Assembly: GCA_003667245.1 (NCBI GenBank)
Contig: RCNN01000026.1
Location: 1-64,000, forward strand
DNA from: Heterostelium multicystogenum
Lineage: Eukaryota > Evosea > Eumycetozoa > Acytosteliales > Acytosteliaceae
Direction: 5' to 3'
Length of the DNA: 64,000 nt
In this document: positions 45,421 through 58,249 of the stretch, piece by piece
How positions within the stretch are numbered: the stretch's first letter is position 1
How the letters are laid out: every line of letters begins with the position of its first letter
Notes under the pieces: generated by a model
Told to the model about the DNA's origin: nothing
The model's input: the letters and a program-made list of their open reading frames with translations, nothing else
Databases searched by the model: none
Position numbers and translations under genes: made by a program

Positions 45421-47245
45421 TTACTCCTGGGCACCAAAATAAGTGGATCTAACGTAATCGTAATAATAATAAAGAATCTCATCCAATGGATCCAAAACAT
45501 TTTCGTGTGAAATTGTAACTCTTTGATTGTGACGTATTTCTAGAGATTGATTGGATGATAGCGCAATATGATTGAGAGTATTGATAGATGATTTGATGAA
45601 TGATGATAGAGTTGAGTTTTCTGTTTGTTTGCTGAGAATCTTGTTGAGTATAACTACAAGTGCACGTGACTTCTTTGAAAGTTCCTGTAGATTTTGTGGT
45701 TTGACATTGACTTCGCTGGCAACCTCTGGCTCAATGTCGATATCACAGTCAACAGTCAGCTCTGGGAACTCATTGACTTGCTTGACGTATCCAATCAACA
45801 TGTTGTGGAGTAACATTACTCTGGTATTGGCTTCGTCGGGTAAGTCACGCTCCAACATATTGGCCAATACCTCAGTATAACATTTGAGTGACTCTTCAAT
45901 ACGATTTAGATCAAAGAGACAATCGGCGTATGCCATCTTTGAGATTTCAGAGTTCGGTTCCATCTCTAATGCCTTCTTCAAGTGTGTATAGGCTAGTTCT
46001 GTATTCTTCTGACGCAAGTAGAGTGATCCTTTGAGTCCGACGGCATAAGCGCTATCGGGGTTTTCTTGTATGGCAAGATCGATATATTCCATCTGCTTGG
46101 CTTGATCACCTTGAATATCGTAAATCGATGATAAACAAATGGCAGCACCGTAGATTGGGTTGAAGTCGTTCGATTTTTTCAACTTGGGTCCATCGGTGCT
46201 CACTGTCTTGACCATAAGCATTTGATCGTGATCCATTCCCTTTCCCATATCAATGACACGTTTGTACAACTTTGAAGCATGATCCAAAGATTTCTGTTTG
46301 AATGCAACATGAGCCAATACTAAATATCCATTGATATTATTGGGTTCAATTTCCAAAAGCTTCTTACAATATTCCAATGATTTAGTTGTATCTCCAACCT
46401 TCAAGTATACTTCACTGAGAGCGCCAATAGCAGGCACATACTAATATAAATGTTAGAAAAACAATATAATTGAATTATCTGTGAAACTTACTCTTGGGTC
46501 CATAACTAACACTTGTTCCAAGTGTTTAATTGCACGGTCGAAATCCTTGAGACCAGCATAGCATTCAGCCATAGATGACAGGCAAGGTAATGATTCTGGC
46601 ATGAGCTCGAGTACTTTCTTGTAGTCAGCAAGAGCCTCTTGGAATTTACCATGGTGTTCATAGAGATCGGCACGCAATCCATATGCTCTGGAATCACTTC
46701 CATCCATTTTGATAGCATCAGTGAGGTCGGCGATAGCTTCATCAATCTTACCTTCAGTGACGAATCCCGATGCTCTTGCAAGCAATTCTTCCAAGCTAAA
46801 TGCCTCTACAACCTGTGATGAAGAAGATGGAGTGGAAGATTCTGTCGCCACTGATGAGACGACAGTGGTGCTCGAAGTGGCTGTCGATGAAGATTTGTTT
46901 GGGCTCACGACCGAGGCAATCTTTTCTGGCTTTGACTTCTTTGGGGTTGCAGCTGCAGTGGTGGTAGCAGTCTCTGTTTGCAGCGACATTATTTACGTCC
47001 TCAGTGGAGTCTGGGGTGACACCAGAGTCGGAGGAGTCCTTTCCACGACGAGGGAACAGCGAGCTATTGGTGCTAGTGAAAAAGGTTCGACTAGTTGCAC
47101 CGATGCCAAACTGCTTAGAGAAGTGTTGCTGTTGCTGCTGTCTGTTGAGAGGAGTGATGTTGTTGACATTGATCTGAGTGTTGATACCAAGCACAGACTG
47201 GTGGTACTGCTTACAAATTTGGAATAGACTTGGGATTCTCTTCAT
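45421..47245 (-). CDS. Tetratricopeptide-repeat protein with mitochondrial-type leader
   Basis: Two main exons (46492-47245, 45421-46440). The first about 85 aa (MKRIPSLFQICKQYHQSVLG ... TSRTFFTSTNSSLFPRRGK) are basic and Ser/Arg-rich, with almost no acidic residues, as in mitochondrial presequences. A Thr/Ala/Ser linker follows, then at least seven TPR units (for example GKIDEAIADLTDAIKMDGSD, FQEALADYKKVLELMPESLP, TTKSLEYCKKLLEIEPNNIN, NTELAYTHLKKALEMEPNSE). The C-terminus is helical, ending YVRSTYFGAQE. The leader and the TPR part are in different frames, joined near 46990. Either one base is wrong there, or the protein starts at ATG 46989 without the leader. TPRs bind other proteins; the partner is unknown. 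Confidence 0.75.
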
Positions 47246-49071
47246 CTTGTTTCTATGTATTTAGGGTCGAGCAATAATAGTATAATAGTAGTATATATGT
47301 TATATATATAGATTGATATAATATGATGGTTTCGATCGAACAATCGCACCCCAACCAATGAAGTATCTATCTATCTATCTACAACTAAACAAACAACAAA
47401 CAATCTGTTAACAGAATTCTTAAGTAGTCTGTTTTTTTTTGTTTTCTTTTATTTTTTTATTTTTGAATTTTATTTTTTCTGTTGAAATCGATGCAAATTG
47501 AGTTTGCAACCAACCAAATGTAAAAAACTACATAAAATTCAAAAAACATGATACAAGACAAATGACATGAGAATTGTTGTGTTCGATAAATTTATTAATT
47601 ATCGTGCAATAAATTAATTTAAATTTCGGGATCAACTTAGCAACCAAGAACCGGTTCCATTTACCCAATTCTTTTTTAATTGTATCGATATTTCTCTGAT
47701 TATGATGTAACATTACTACATGGCTTAGCGAACAATTTAGATACAAGTGTTGACTTTATTGCTATTAACAATATTGTAAAAAACAGATTCAATCAAATGT
47801 TGATTGTTATAATAAAACATATGTTAACAGATATATACTCTATAGATTATACTACTAACATATCGAGGTTTTGAAGATGGTGTCGTCATCTTTTATTAAT
47901 TGACATTGATAGAATAGTAGATTCTTGTTTTTTGTTGTAATTGGTAGTAATAAGAAGGAAGTGTGCTATGATATGTAAGCATTGCATTGCATATGCTTAT
48001 TATCACAGTTTAATTAATAATAATAATAATATTTAACTGTCATATTCAATGGCGCCAACAACCACATCTATAATTCTATTTCCAATAAAAACCAACACAA
48101 CCCTACGTTTATCCAACTCTTCTCAAATTATATATCTTTACACTGAGTGTTTAGACTCTTATGTATATTATTTATCGATAGATAGATCATAAAAGTACCA
48201 CACCACTAACAATCTATAACCAAATGAATGCTGTTTGGGTTAAAACATCCACACTTACTCACAACTGCTTGCCCCACCAATCCAGAAACCAATAAATTCA
48301 TTCAATCATTACTGATGAGATACTGTACAACCAATGCTTATCTCAAGCTCATTATTAAATCTTTGAACACAATATACGTAAATGAATAATTCGTTTATTT
48401 GTCTCAAAACAGTTTAAATCAAATATATTAATTGGCCCACAAACAATATTAATATTAATATATTAATATATTAATTTACACTATCAATTATAATGTAGGA
48501 TGTTACACCAAAACAAATGGTTGTTGCTCAAATTCAAATTTGTTTTTAAAATTTAAATTTAAACAAAATTTTAAAAATAGTTTTTTGTCTTGCAAGATTT
48601 CACCAACAAACACAACAACAAATTCAATAAACACACAATTTGTTCAAATTTGAATTTCCTTCTCTTTTGTATATCTTTATTATTTATTTATTATTATTAT
48701 TATTATTATCATTATTATAATAATTTCTAAACTCAATTTTTTATATATTAAATAATAAATAATTTATTAATTTAATGATACAGTAGATTAAAATGATGAT
48801 ATTATATAATTTTTTTTGTTTTAATTCTATTTTGAAATCAATTATTATTTTGTATTTATGTATATGTATTTTTACATTATCTTTATATATAGGAATATAT
48901 AATATATAATATATTTAAGAGAGTAATAATAATAAATTATATAAATCTTTATTTATTTATTGTATATTGGAAATTAGATTAGAAAGCGTCATATATATAT
49001 AATCAAAGAAATGAAGTAACAACAACAATAAAATAATAATATTGGCAATGCAGGTGGTAGTATAAGTCCGA
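47246..49071. other. AT-rich intergenic region
   Basis: 1.8 kb. Contains TCTA repeats (47366-47380), poly-T blocks (47431-47475), an ATTAATATTAATATATTAAT inverted tract near 48448-48475 and ATT arrays (48680-48720). No gene or RNA recognised. Confidence 0.45.
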
Positions 49072-49990
49072 ATGGAAAATAATGGTAGCCGAAAAGCTTT
49101 GCCGTATCTTTCGTCGGTTTTATTGCCAAGCTCATTAGTTGGACCAAATTCTAACAAACAGTCGCAACAGCATGGCTCTTCAACTTCAAATTCTTCACCC
49201 AATCAATCGAGATACAGTAACAGCAGTAATGACGAATGGGAAAGAGAAAAAGAGAGGGATCGAGAAAGAGATTGGGATAGTTATCACTCAAATCACAGTA
49301 ATCTCAGTACGACTGCGAGCATGAGCACAAATGGCAGTAACATAAAGTAATATGAGTAATCTTAGCAGTAATATAAGCAACATGAGCAAACAACAGCAGT
49401 TTGAGCAACAGTAGTGGCGGCAGCCAGTAGCAAACAAATTGCCATCGGTAAATCAGATCATACATGACCCATTTTCAAAAAATGATTATAAAATGCACAA
49501 CTCACCATTAATACCGTCGAGAATAATACAGCAGCAGCAACAACAACAACCTTTATCTCCACCACATCAAACAACAACAAATGTAAATAATAGCAGTAAC
49601 AGTAGTTCACAAGGAGTGAATAGATTAGCTCCAAATTCAAATTCATCATTTAATGGAAGAGAAAAAGAAAGAGATAATAGCAAAGAGAGAGATAGAGAAA
49701 GAGATCATCAGCTTGGTAGCAGAGACAGCAGAGAAAGAGATTGGGAAGAGAAAAAGACAATAGCTTTAATATAGTTACAAGTGGCAATGGTGGACATTAT
49801 AAACATGATTACCAAATCAACAGCACAATCGACTTTGGATAATGAATCACATATAAGACCATCAAAGTTACATCATCAAGGCGTTGATTTTCAGCAGCAA
49901 CAACCAGCAGCAGCATTTACATCAACAACAAATATTACTTCAGGCAACAACAGCAGCACGAGCACAAAGAAACAATTAAGGTGGAGGTAT
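49072..49990 (+). CDS. Low-complexity Ser/Asn/Gln protein with Arg-Glu/Asp repeats
   Basis: Fragments in changing frames share one style: Asn/Ser/Gln tracts with two charged blocks (WEREKERDRERDWDSYHSNH, then EKERDNSKERDRERDHQ). Other pieces include a structured-looking MPSVNQIIHDPFSKNDYKMH. The alternating Arg/Glu/Asp runs are of the kind found in splicing and transcription proteins. A start at 49072 is the first ATG of the first segment. Frame changes occur near 49350, 49430 and 49770. A donor-like GGTATGG at about 49988 suggests a further 3' exon after the T-run ending near 50090. I cannot give a family. Confidence 0.45.
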
Positions 49991-50574
49991 GGTAACATCA
50001 TCATCAAATTCAAAATATTTTTATTTTTTCATTTTGTTGTTTATCAAACGAATGTTGCCGATGTTTTATATTACTATTTTTTTTTTTTTAGAGAATTTGG
50101 AAATAGTTGTGTATTTATTATGTGTGTGGAGATAAAATGTTATATAATATTATTTTATGATTTTTTTATTAAATTTATTCCATTAATATAAATTACATTT
50201 GTTAAAACGCAAATGAATGAAAGTTTTTAATTTTTCGTCATAATAATAATAATCACTCCCACATTTATTGTATAAACTAAGATACTATTCATTTCATAAA
50301 ACATTAGCAGTATTTCTTATTCTTCATATATAAAATAAATACATATCAACAAAGGTTATTTGTTCGCACTTGTTTAAAGTTATATATTAATTTTTAGTAC
50401 TATTGTTTTATTTATAGTTTGAAATTATTGTTATTATAATAAATTGATTAATTTCATTTGTTTGAATCTATTTATTTAATTATAATTTATAAATATTAAT
50501 AAATTTTGTTTAAAACCATATTAAAGGGATGCCATCCATTTGAAAAATAGAAAAGAAAACATTTTACAAATGAT
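49991..50574. other. Intergenic or terminal intron/UTR region
   Basis: Very AT-rich, with a T12 tract at about 50079-50090 followed by AG (possible 3' splice site). Nothing else recognised. Confidence 0.35.
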
Positions 50575-51126
50575 ATGTCAGATATAAATATATATCATTC
50601 AAATGATTCATCTCCTTATAACAATCTGAGTGGAAATGAAGATGATGACGATCTTACACTTGTACATTCAAATAAACAGCAAAACAAACAACTCAGCACC
50701 AACCACAGAATCATCTTTTTGATGATATAGACAGCAACGATGAATTCGCCCGAATAGAACTACAACAAAACACCAACATAGCAAATGGTTTAATGATTTT
50801 CCAGGATGCTCTAGAGCCAGAGGATTTACTTGATGTTTACAATAGATTTAAAACACCACAATCTAGCAGGAACAAATTCAATAACAATAACAGCAATAAT
50901 CCCAACAGTAGTAACACACCTCGAGCACCCAATTTTGGAAATGTAGTTGGTAATATCACGATTGGCTCAAATTTACCGACAAACAAATATTATTATAATT
51001 AGGTGGATTATAAATGATAATCATTCTATCCAAATGATTAAATCATATTTATTGATAATAATGTTAATATTATCTATATGGCCAACTATAACATTATTCC
51101 TACCAATATTATTATTTAATAATTTC
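50575..51126 (+). CDS. Asn-rich protein, possible C-terminal membrane anchor
   Basis: Starts MSDINIYHSNDSSPYNNLSG, followed by an acidic run. After a one-base frame change near 50685 it continues FDDIDSNDEFARIEL, ANGLMIFQDALEPEDLLDVY and an Asn/Ser tract to a stop at 51002. Another frame shift near 50985 would extend it through a very hydrophobic end (SYLLIIMLILSIWPTITLFL) to 51126. The middle segment has clear coding character. Acidic N-termini before membrane helices occur in Yip/YIPF-type Golgi proteins, but too little is present for that claim. May be a truncated gene. Confidence 0.45.
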
Positions 51127-52979
51127 TAAATTGGTGTTGGTTGAGCTGATCTAAACCGCTTTCCCTTGTAATGATCCAAACAACTACCATCCATGTTCAA
51201 CAACCTGAAGATTAAATAGTTGTTAAAAACGAATTAAAAATTTTAGTATTATTATTACAAAACAGACTAACGAATATGTTTATTATTTTCTTGATACACT
51301 TAGTTTTAATTTGAATGCTCCTTCACAGAATACAGTTATCTAAAATGTGAATTAATATTCTAATGAATAATGTACTAGTGAGAGTAATTAAATCAGATAT
51401 CCAAGAATAGATTTTTCAACTATATTTAATCTGACTGTCGGAGATATTTTAGAGGATGATCAGTATCAATATAGCTAAAACAAATTACAAAAATCAATCA
51501 TTTAAAGGGTAAAAAAAAAAAGGGAATCTGGTCTTGGAAGGATGGAAGACACCTAATCATCTTCTTTATGAAAGTTGATGACTATTTATGGAAGTAGCTT
51601 TCATGCGTGGAAATATTAAAATGATTGTATTATTTTTTAATAATAAAGATATAAAAAAACAATATAAATCTAATGTATTTAAATGCAATTTTTAGAATTA
51701 TTTATCATTATAGATAAGATGAATGTATTTCATTATTTCTTTTTTTTTATAATTAATATAATAATAGTTTAGATCTTAAAAGTTAAACTTTATGTAGAGT
51801 ATTTGTTTGAGCTGGAGTTTTAAATACTATTAACTGACAAACGTAGAATTCATCATATTAGCCTAAATTTTTAATCGATTAACAAAATTTATTATATCAT
51901 AATTCTGATTGGTTGTGTGTCCAACCAACCAAATATTATCTTTTAATAATTTATACAATCAAAATCCATATGCTACATAAAGATATATAAATAGATATAG
52001 AAGTAGCAGTAGGTTAACAAATAGTTTGAAAAAAATAAATTAACTATGTTAAATGCAGATCTTAAAATAGATTTATTTCTTACAGATTTATTATAATGAT
52101 TTAAGTTAAAACATATCATCTGAACCAATATATATATATATATACACACAAGTAATAATAATATTATTATTGATATGAAATGAATATTAATAGATTGAGT
52201 TGGTGATGATGTTTCCAACATATACTTTGATAATTTCATGTATTTGGAAGTTGGTATTGTTCAAAATCAAAAGAAACTCATATAGAGGTGTAGGTAGTTG
52301 TGGTTGTTTTGTTGTTGTAGTAGTAGTAGTAGTAATAGTGGTGGTGGGTAGTAGTAGTGGAAGAGGAAGGTGGTGTGGTGGTGTATGCTGGAGTAACCAG
52401 TAATTATAATATCTAATGAAGTATACACGACCTGGCAGGCAGTATGGTGTGTTTGAGTGTCTCTGTGCATATAGAGATGAGATGATATTAAAAGATTGCA
52501 CTTTATAGGTTAGTCAAAGTGGAGGAGCTGCTCACATTCTCAGTGGTGTTGTTTGACTAGTAGCTGGATTTGATTGATTCAATCAGTGCTATCATACATG
52601 TATCAAGAAAAAATCATAAGTTACAAACAGAAAATACTGTTTTAAATTTTGATATCTTATAAATTTTGGTAAAGCTAGGTATTTAGTTAACTAGCTATAT
52701 AAATAGCAGTGTACACAATTGCTGTACACAATTACCAATAAATAAGCAAAGCAACAGCAACAGCAAGAAGAGCAAAGTAGATATCAATAATAATATCAAA
52801 CTTTCTAAATATCTAAACTTTAAATATATTTTGTTAATTGTATTTATGTTTGGTAAATTGTTGTTTGATTATTTATATACCATAATAATAATAATAATAA
52901 TAATAGAATACAATTCAAAGATTGTTGAGCTTTAGATTATTTATAATAATATCGGTTTTGGTTTGGTAAGAGGAAGAGA
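51127..52979. other. AT-rich intergenic region
   Basis: 1.85 kb. On the minus strand 52187-52501 is open, with a Thr/Pro-rich run and readable ends, but has no ATG start. It could be an exon fragment. GTAGTAGTAGTAGTAGTA at 52317-52334 and an AATAAT array at 52883-52905 are simple repeats. Confidence 0.4.
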
Positions 52980-53339
52980 ATGAAAGAGTCGACTCATAAA
53001 GCTCTGATGAAGAAACAAAAGTCTAGGTTTAGTCAAATAAAAGAAGCATTGTTTAACCATGAGTATACCACTCATTATAATGAGATGAAAGAGCGATGCT
53101 GTTTGTGTGGTCAGATCAATAGCAATAGTAACAGCAATAGTGGTGTCGATATATACTATTTGGTGAAGTGCCATATTTTGTGTAAAAGTTGTTTTGGTTC
53201 CAAGTTGACCTATGTCCGAAAGAAAGAGATACAAGAAAGAATACAATATAATGCAAGAGAGAGATTGCGTCAAATCAATGCCAGACTATATTTCCAAAGG
53301 TTTCCTCACCATCTTATAGCCGTTCGCAAAGAACAATGA
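52980..53339 (+). CDS. Small basic protein with Cys-rich zinc-ribbon-like motif
   Basis: 119 aa, intronless. A basic N-terminus (MKESTHKALMKKQKSRFSQI) leads to ERCCLCGQ, an Asn/Ser insert, and VKCHILCKSCFGSKLTYVRK. This gives C-x2-C ... C-x-H-x2-C-x2-C, which could bind one zinc. The C-terminal half is helical and Arg-rich (ERIQYNARERLRQINARLYF). Composition is clearly coding, and the frame is intact. No family recognised; it resembles a truncated RING or zinc-ribbon. Confidence 0.55.
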   Translation: MKESTHKALMKKQKSRFSQIKEALFNHEYTTHYNEMKERCCLCGQINSNSNSNSGVDIYYLVKCHILCKSCFGSKLTYVRKKEIQERIQYNARERLRQINARLYFQRFPHHLIAVRKEQ

Positions 53340-53723
53340 CTATCAATCATATTCCAAAGAAACATCAAAATGCTTCATTCATGCATGTAAATACTCTATT
53401 TATACTATTACTACTACTTCTAAACAAGTTTCACAAACCAACAATTTGAATGTTAATTTTTTACATCTTCTTCGAAGAAGTTAATCCTGTAAATAAAATA
53501 ATAATAACACATATGATTAGGAATGCATCTATCATTATTTATGAAGATACTTTGTCATAATAATAATAATTAGGAAGCAAACAACTACAATTTCTCATTT
53601 TTTATACCCATGAACTTCAAGCAATTCAATTAAATTAATTTTCAAATTTAAATTAATTTGTAATGGGGTTGTTTGATCAATTTACATTCGTACCTTAATT
53701 TAGTAATTGTAGTAGTAATAAAG
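53340..53723. other. Intergenic region
   Basis: 384 bp, AT-rich. Contains an AAGAAGTTAATC segment and A/T words. It acts as spacer and presumed promoter of the prolyl oligopeptidase gene. Confidence 0.45.
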
Positions 53724-56015
53724 ATGAAATATAACTATCCAAATGTTAGAAGAGATGATACCGTCTCTGACGTATTCAAAAGATCAGACGGAACTGAACA
53801 AGTTGTAAAGGACCCATATCGTTGGTTGGAAGATCAAAACTCTGATGAAACAAAGGTAACTTTGAATATTAATAAGATTTAATACCACTTAGATCTACTG
53901 ACTTACTGATATATTTTCATATGATCGTCTCTAAAAATAGAAATTCGTTACTGATCAGAATAAAGTCGCCAGAGATTTTATTGGTTCCGGTGATGATAGC
54001 ATTTCGAAACAGTTGGAGAAGGAACTGTTGGCAAGAATCAACTACCCACGAACCTCCTTCTACCGTAGAAGAGGCGATCTATTGTTTTTCGATAGAAACC
54101 CAGGAGTCTTGAATCAAAGCATTATTTATGTGGCTGACGCCAATCATCCAGAGAAGGAGTACGTTATCTTGGATCCAAACCAATTCTCTCCAGATGGTAC
54201 CTGGTCCCTTAATGCACTTACAATTTCAGATTCAGGACGTCTGGTCTGCTATGGATACAGTAAGTCTGGTTCCGACTGGGTCACTCTCAAGCTTCTGCGT
54301 ATTCCTGAGAAGCTTGGAGACCCTATCGTCACACTGGAAGACCAGTTGGAGTGGGTCAAATTCTCCTCACCAACATTCAACGAATCAGAGACAGGTTTTC
54401 TCTACGGACAATTCCCAAAGCCTAGCGACCAATCACAAGACATGGGAACCGAGACTGACATGAACACAAACAACAAATTGTACTTCCACAGAATTGGTGA
54501 TCCTCAAGAGAAAGATATCTTGGTGCACTCTGACGACTCCAACCCACAACATATGTTCCACGGCAGTTTTACCAATGATTACAAAACACTGCTCATTCAC
54601 ACCTCCAGAGACTGCAATCCAGAGATAACACTCACACTTATTACCAACTTTGACGAAGTAACCAAGCCAGGAAGCACTGTCACTGAGTTTAAGAAGTTTG
54701 TGCTGATTCCTGACTTCAATGCTAGCTACTCCTATATCCACAACATTGGAGACAAATTCTGGTTCCACACCAACTTGGGAGCTCCCAATAACAAAGTCAT
54801 TTCATTCCATCTGCCAAAGAATGAGGGTGATCCACTAGATATCAAGGTCGTCATTCCAGAGCGTGACTACGTAAACCAATCTGCTTCCTATACCAATAAC
54901 AAAATATATATTGTCTATCTTAAAGATGTCCAAGAATCGGTTCACGTATTCGATATGGATGGCAACTTCCTTCATCAAATTGAGCTTCCAGGTCCAGGTT
55001 CACTTAGTTTATCAATCAGTCCAAAGCATAATCACATCTTTTATATCTTTAACTCTTTCATCTATCCAGGCACTGCTTTCTACGTGAATGCTCAAGATGA
55101 CAAGTCTGTACTATATAAAGCACCTGCTATCGGTATGTATTAAATCTTCCCATCGCCAAAGTACATTATACTAACAGCTATCCACTAGAAAACTTTAATA
55201 GCTCCGATTATGTTTGTAAGCAGGAGTTCTTCAAATCAAAGGATGGAACCAGAGTACCCATGTTTATTGTTCATCGAAAGGATATGCCAATGAATGGAAA
55301 CGCTACAACTTTCTTAACAGGATATGGAGGTTTCGAATACTCCTACAGTCCTTATTTCTCACCAAGCAACATATTCTTTTTGGACAAATTCAACGGTGTA
55401 TTTGCTGTTGCCAACATCAGAGGTGGTGGAGAATACGGAAAGAAGTGGCACGAAGGTGGTTCTTTGCACAACAAACAAAACTGCTTCGATGACTTTGCCG
55501 CCGCCGCTCAGCACCTTATCGATAACAACTACACCAACTCCTCCAAGATTGCCATCAATGGTGGATCCAACGGTGGACTACTTGTCGGTGCTTCAGTGAA
55601 CCAGCGTCCCGAGCTTTTCGGTTGCTGTATTGCCGATGTAGGTGTTATGGACATGCTCCGTTTCCACAAATTTACTATTGGTGCTCACTGGTGCAGTGAC
55701 TATGGTAACAGCGAGGATCCAAAGTACTTTGACACCCTCTATGCCTACTCTCCACTCCACAATGTCGCTGCCGGTAAGGTGTACCCACCCACTCTTCTGA
55801 TGACAGGTGATCATGACGATCGTGTTATCCCAGCCCACTCCTACAAGTACATCTCAGAGCTCCAGTATCACTTGAAGGACAATCCCAATCCACTCCTTAT
55901 TTTGATCGATGAGAAATCAGGTCATGGTGCTGGTAAGCCACTTACCAAGCGTGTCAAAGAATACGTTACCAAGCTTAACTTTATCGCCAAATCGACCAAT
56001 TCCACTTTTCTTTAA
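53724..56015 (+). CDS. dpoA: Prolyl oligopeptidase (prolyl endopeptidase, S9A)
   Basis: Three exons (53724-53855, 53941-55132, 55189-56015) give 716 aa, close to the family's usual 710. N-terminal DPYRWLEDQNSDETK, then the beta-propeller (SPDGTWSLNALTISDSGRLV and later repeats), then the alpha/beta-hydrolase domain with VANIRGGGEYGKKWHEGG, nucleophile Ser in GGSNGGLLVG, Asp in TGDHDDRVIPAHS and His in KSGHGAGK. The enzyme cleaves short peptides after proline in the cytosol. In Dictyostelium, loss of DpoA raises inositol phosphates and gives lithium resistance. All frames are intact. It ends 39 bp from the convergent methyltransferase gene. Confidence 0.96.
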
Positions 56016-56054
56016 ATAAATAACAAGATCCAATTACAAAGCATTTCGTTTTAT

Positions 56055-56894
56055 TTAATTTTTGAATGTATAGTATAGTTCTACGTTGTAGGGGTAATCG
56101 AATTGTGCGTTGTTCATGGTTTCTGGATGTTTATCAAGTTCTTTGCCAACCTCTGCTAACAGTTCCTTCTTTTTCTCATCTGATAATAGGGAAATATAAG
56201 AGACTGAGAGAATTCTGTTGAATAGTGTCTCACGAGTGTACTTTTGATCGAATCTGAATTTCTCAAGCTTCAGCTTGGTGTCAAAGATGGCTTTGAGTGA
56301 TTCGTTGTCGAATGCTGCCTTCCATTTGTATGAGCGGAACTGTGGAGTAACACCATCATAGTACTTCTCATGGAAAACTTCAGCAGCATCTCTGACAATT
56401 GAATTGGAAACATCCATGTCGCACCATACCAAAATCAGTGGTGCTCCACTCTTAAGTACTCTCATCATCTCAAGAAGTGATTCGGTAGTGGAGAACCAGT
56501 GGAAAGCTTGCGAAACAACCATTGCATCGACTGATGAATCTGGCAATGGAATCGAAGTGGCAGTACCGTCGAGCACCTCGAATTTCAAAGAAGAACGTCC
56601 AGCTTCCTTTTGTATATTGGCCAGCACTTGGGTGCAAGCATCTCTAAACTCTGGACTAGGCTCGACGGCAACGATGTTGTTGAAGCCACCTTGATCTGCC
56701 AAGAGTTGTGTGAACTTTCCTGTACCAGCTGCCAAGTCTAGAATTCTTGAGTCTGGCTTCAGATTGAAGTTATTTTTTATAAACTCGACGGTCTCCAAAG
56801 GCAGAGTGGGTCTTCCCTTCAAGTAGTTATTTGTAGTCTCAACATTATGATATCCTTTAGCAGTTGGGTGTATTTCATTTGCAGTGTTTGACAT
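56055..56894 (-). CDS. SAM-dependent methyltransferase (class I, methyltransferase 11 type)
   Basis: 279 aa, intronless. Motif I SRILDLAAGTGKFTQLLADQ binds SAM, with the acidic residue at VAVEPSPEF. Motif II/III are LPDSSVDAMVVSQAFHWFST and RVLKSGAPLILVW. The QAFHWF phrase and the N-terminal GYHNVETTNNYLKGRPTLP (with Y-x-x-x-RP) place it with the yeast Crg1/Tmt1-like and plant small-molecule methyltransferase group rather than RNA or protein methyltransferases. Substrate unknown. The C-terminus is a helical domain ending in DYPYNVELYYTFKN. It overlaps nothing and reads cleanly. Confidence 0.88.
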   Translation of the reverse strand: MSNTANEIHPTAKGYHNVETTNNYLKGRPTLPLETVEFIKNNFNLKPDSRILDLAAGTGKFTQLLADQGGFNNIVAVEPSPEFRDACTQVLANIQKEAGRSSLKFEVLDGTATSIPLPDSSVDAMVVSQAFHWFSTTESLLEMMRVLKSGAPLILVWCDMDVSNSIVRDAAEVFHEKYYDGVTPQFRSYKWKAAFDNESLKAIFDTKLKLEKFRFDQKYTRETLFNRILSVSYISLLSDEKKKELLAEVGKELDKHPETMNNAQFDYPYNVELYYTFKN

Positions 56895-57556
56895 TTGATT
56901 ATTAGTTGTTTTATATTTATTATTGAATGTAGGTAGTTTAGCTTCTAATGACTATTATTATTATATAGAACCAAAGATGAAGATATTTTAAAAAATTTAA
57001 TTAATTTTTCAATTGCACTGTCGGGACTAAAGCCCAGCCATATACACATAATCATTACAGAGAATGTGAAAAATTCGAATAGTTTATTTATATGTAATAA
57101 AAATAATATATCTAAACACTATTTTTTAATTGATAAATTAATGATAATGGTATTCTGCAAAACATAATAGATCAGATAATATTAACTTTTATCATTGTTT
57201 GAATTAGGTAAATTAAAAATGAAAACAATAAGTAGACTGATTATTTAAAGAATCACTTTGATCATTTATTAATAAGAATAAATAACCTTGATTCTGGACT
57301 CATGATCATGTTCTATTTGTGTGTATTTGTGTCTGATCTTCTTTCTGTGCTGAACACAAAAAAATGAAAAATTCCAAATTTGGATGCATCATATTCTGGA
57401 AACGATCTACTTTAAAATATAAATATATCCCAACTTTGGAAATCAGAACATATCAAAAAACAATTAAAAATAATATATCTAAAGTAAAGATTAAAATAAA
57501 TATAATCTATAATATCCATCCTATAAATAAATATTTAATAAATATACAAGAATAAA
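56895..57556. other. Divergent intergenic region
   Basis: About 660 bp between the methyltransferase (leftward) and the FMN reductase (rightward). AT-rich; presumably both promoters. 57364-57555 is open but of intergenic composition. Confidence 0.45.
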
Positions 57557-58249
57557 ATGTCAAATAATAATAATAATATTAAATCAATTGCATTGATTAT
57601 TGGATCAGTCAGAACAACTGGTAGACTTGGTGAATCGATTGCCAAGTGGTATATAGATATGTCTGGACTTTCAAAATTGTCGAATATTAAATTTGAATTG
57701 ATCGATTTGAAAGAATGGAACCTACCACAATATGATGGAATGCCTCCAATGATGTTGGCTGGAAAAGGATACCAGCAAACAGAAACCGAGAGATGGGCTG
57801 AAAAAATCAAGTCGTTCGATGGATTTGTTTTCTTCACACCAGAATACAATGGATCGATTCCATCAGCATTGAAAAATGCAATCGACCATTTATATGTGGA
57901 GTGGAGTGAAAAACCAGCAGTGGTTGTCAGCTATAGTTTTGGTGATGGTGGCAAAGATGCATCAGCACATCTCCAACATGTTCTCACCAAATGGTTGAAG
58001 ATGAAGATCATTCCAACAACCCCACATCTGATTCTAAAGAAGGACATGTACAATGAAGTCGGTCAAATCAAAGACATCAACTCTCTTTTCTCAGACAACA
58101 TACAATCAACACAACAATCCATTGAGCAACTAAACAATCTATTATCCAACAAAACAATAGAGAGTGAAACTATACAACAACAAGATCAAAAACCACAACA
58201 ACAACAAGATCAAAAACAAAAAACAACAACAACAACAAAAGAAGAATAA
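57557..58249 (+). CDS. NADPH-dependent FMN reductase family flavoprotein
   Basis: 230 aa, intronless. The flavodoxin-like fold shows the phosphate loop IGSVRTTGRLGESIAKWYID, the family signature FVFFTPEYNGSIPSALKNAI (TPEYN-x-S-x-P-x-x-LKNAID) and a following hydrophobic strand with SYSFGDGGK. Members reduce FMN, quinones or azo compounds with NADPH. After residue 195 there is a Gln/Lys/Thr-rich tail (about 35 aa) not usual for the family and typical of dictyostelid low-complexity additions. No frame problems. Confidence 0.9.
   Translation: MSNNNNNIKSIALIIGSVRTTGRLGESIAKWYIDMSGLSKLSNIKFELIDLKEWNLPQYDGMPPMMLAGKGYQQTETERWAEKIKSFDGFVFFTPEYNGSIPSALKNAIDHLYVEWSEKPAVVVSYSFGDGGKDASAHLQHVLTKWLKMKIIPTTPHLILKKDMYNEVGQIKDINSLFSDNIQSTQQSIEQLNNLLSNKTIESETIQQQDQKPQQQQDQKQKTTTTTKEE

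Noticed and set aside
52187..52501. Minus-strand 104-codon frame with Thr/Pro run
   Set aside because: No ATG start and no recognisable partner exon. Readable ends keep it as a weak exon candidate only.
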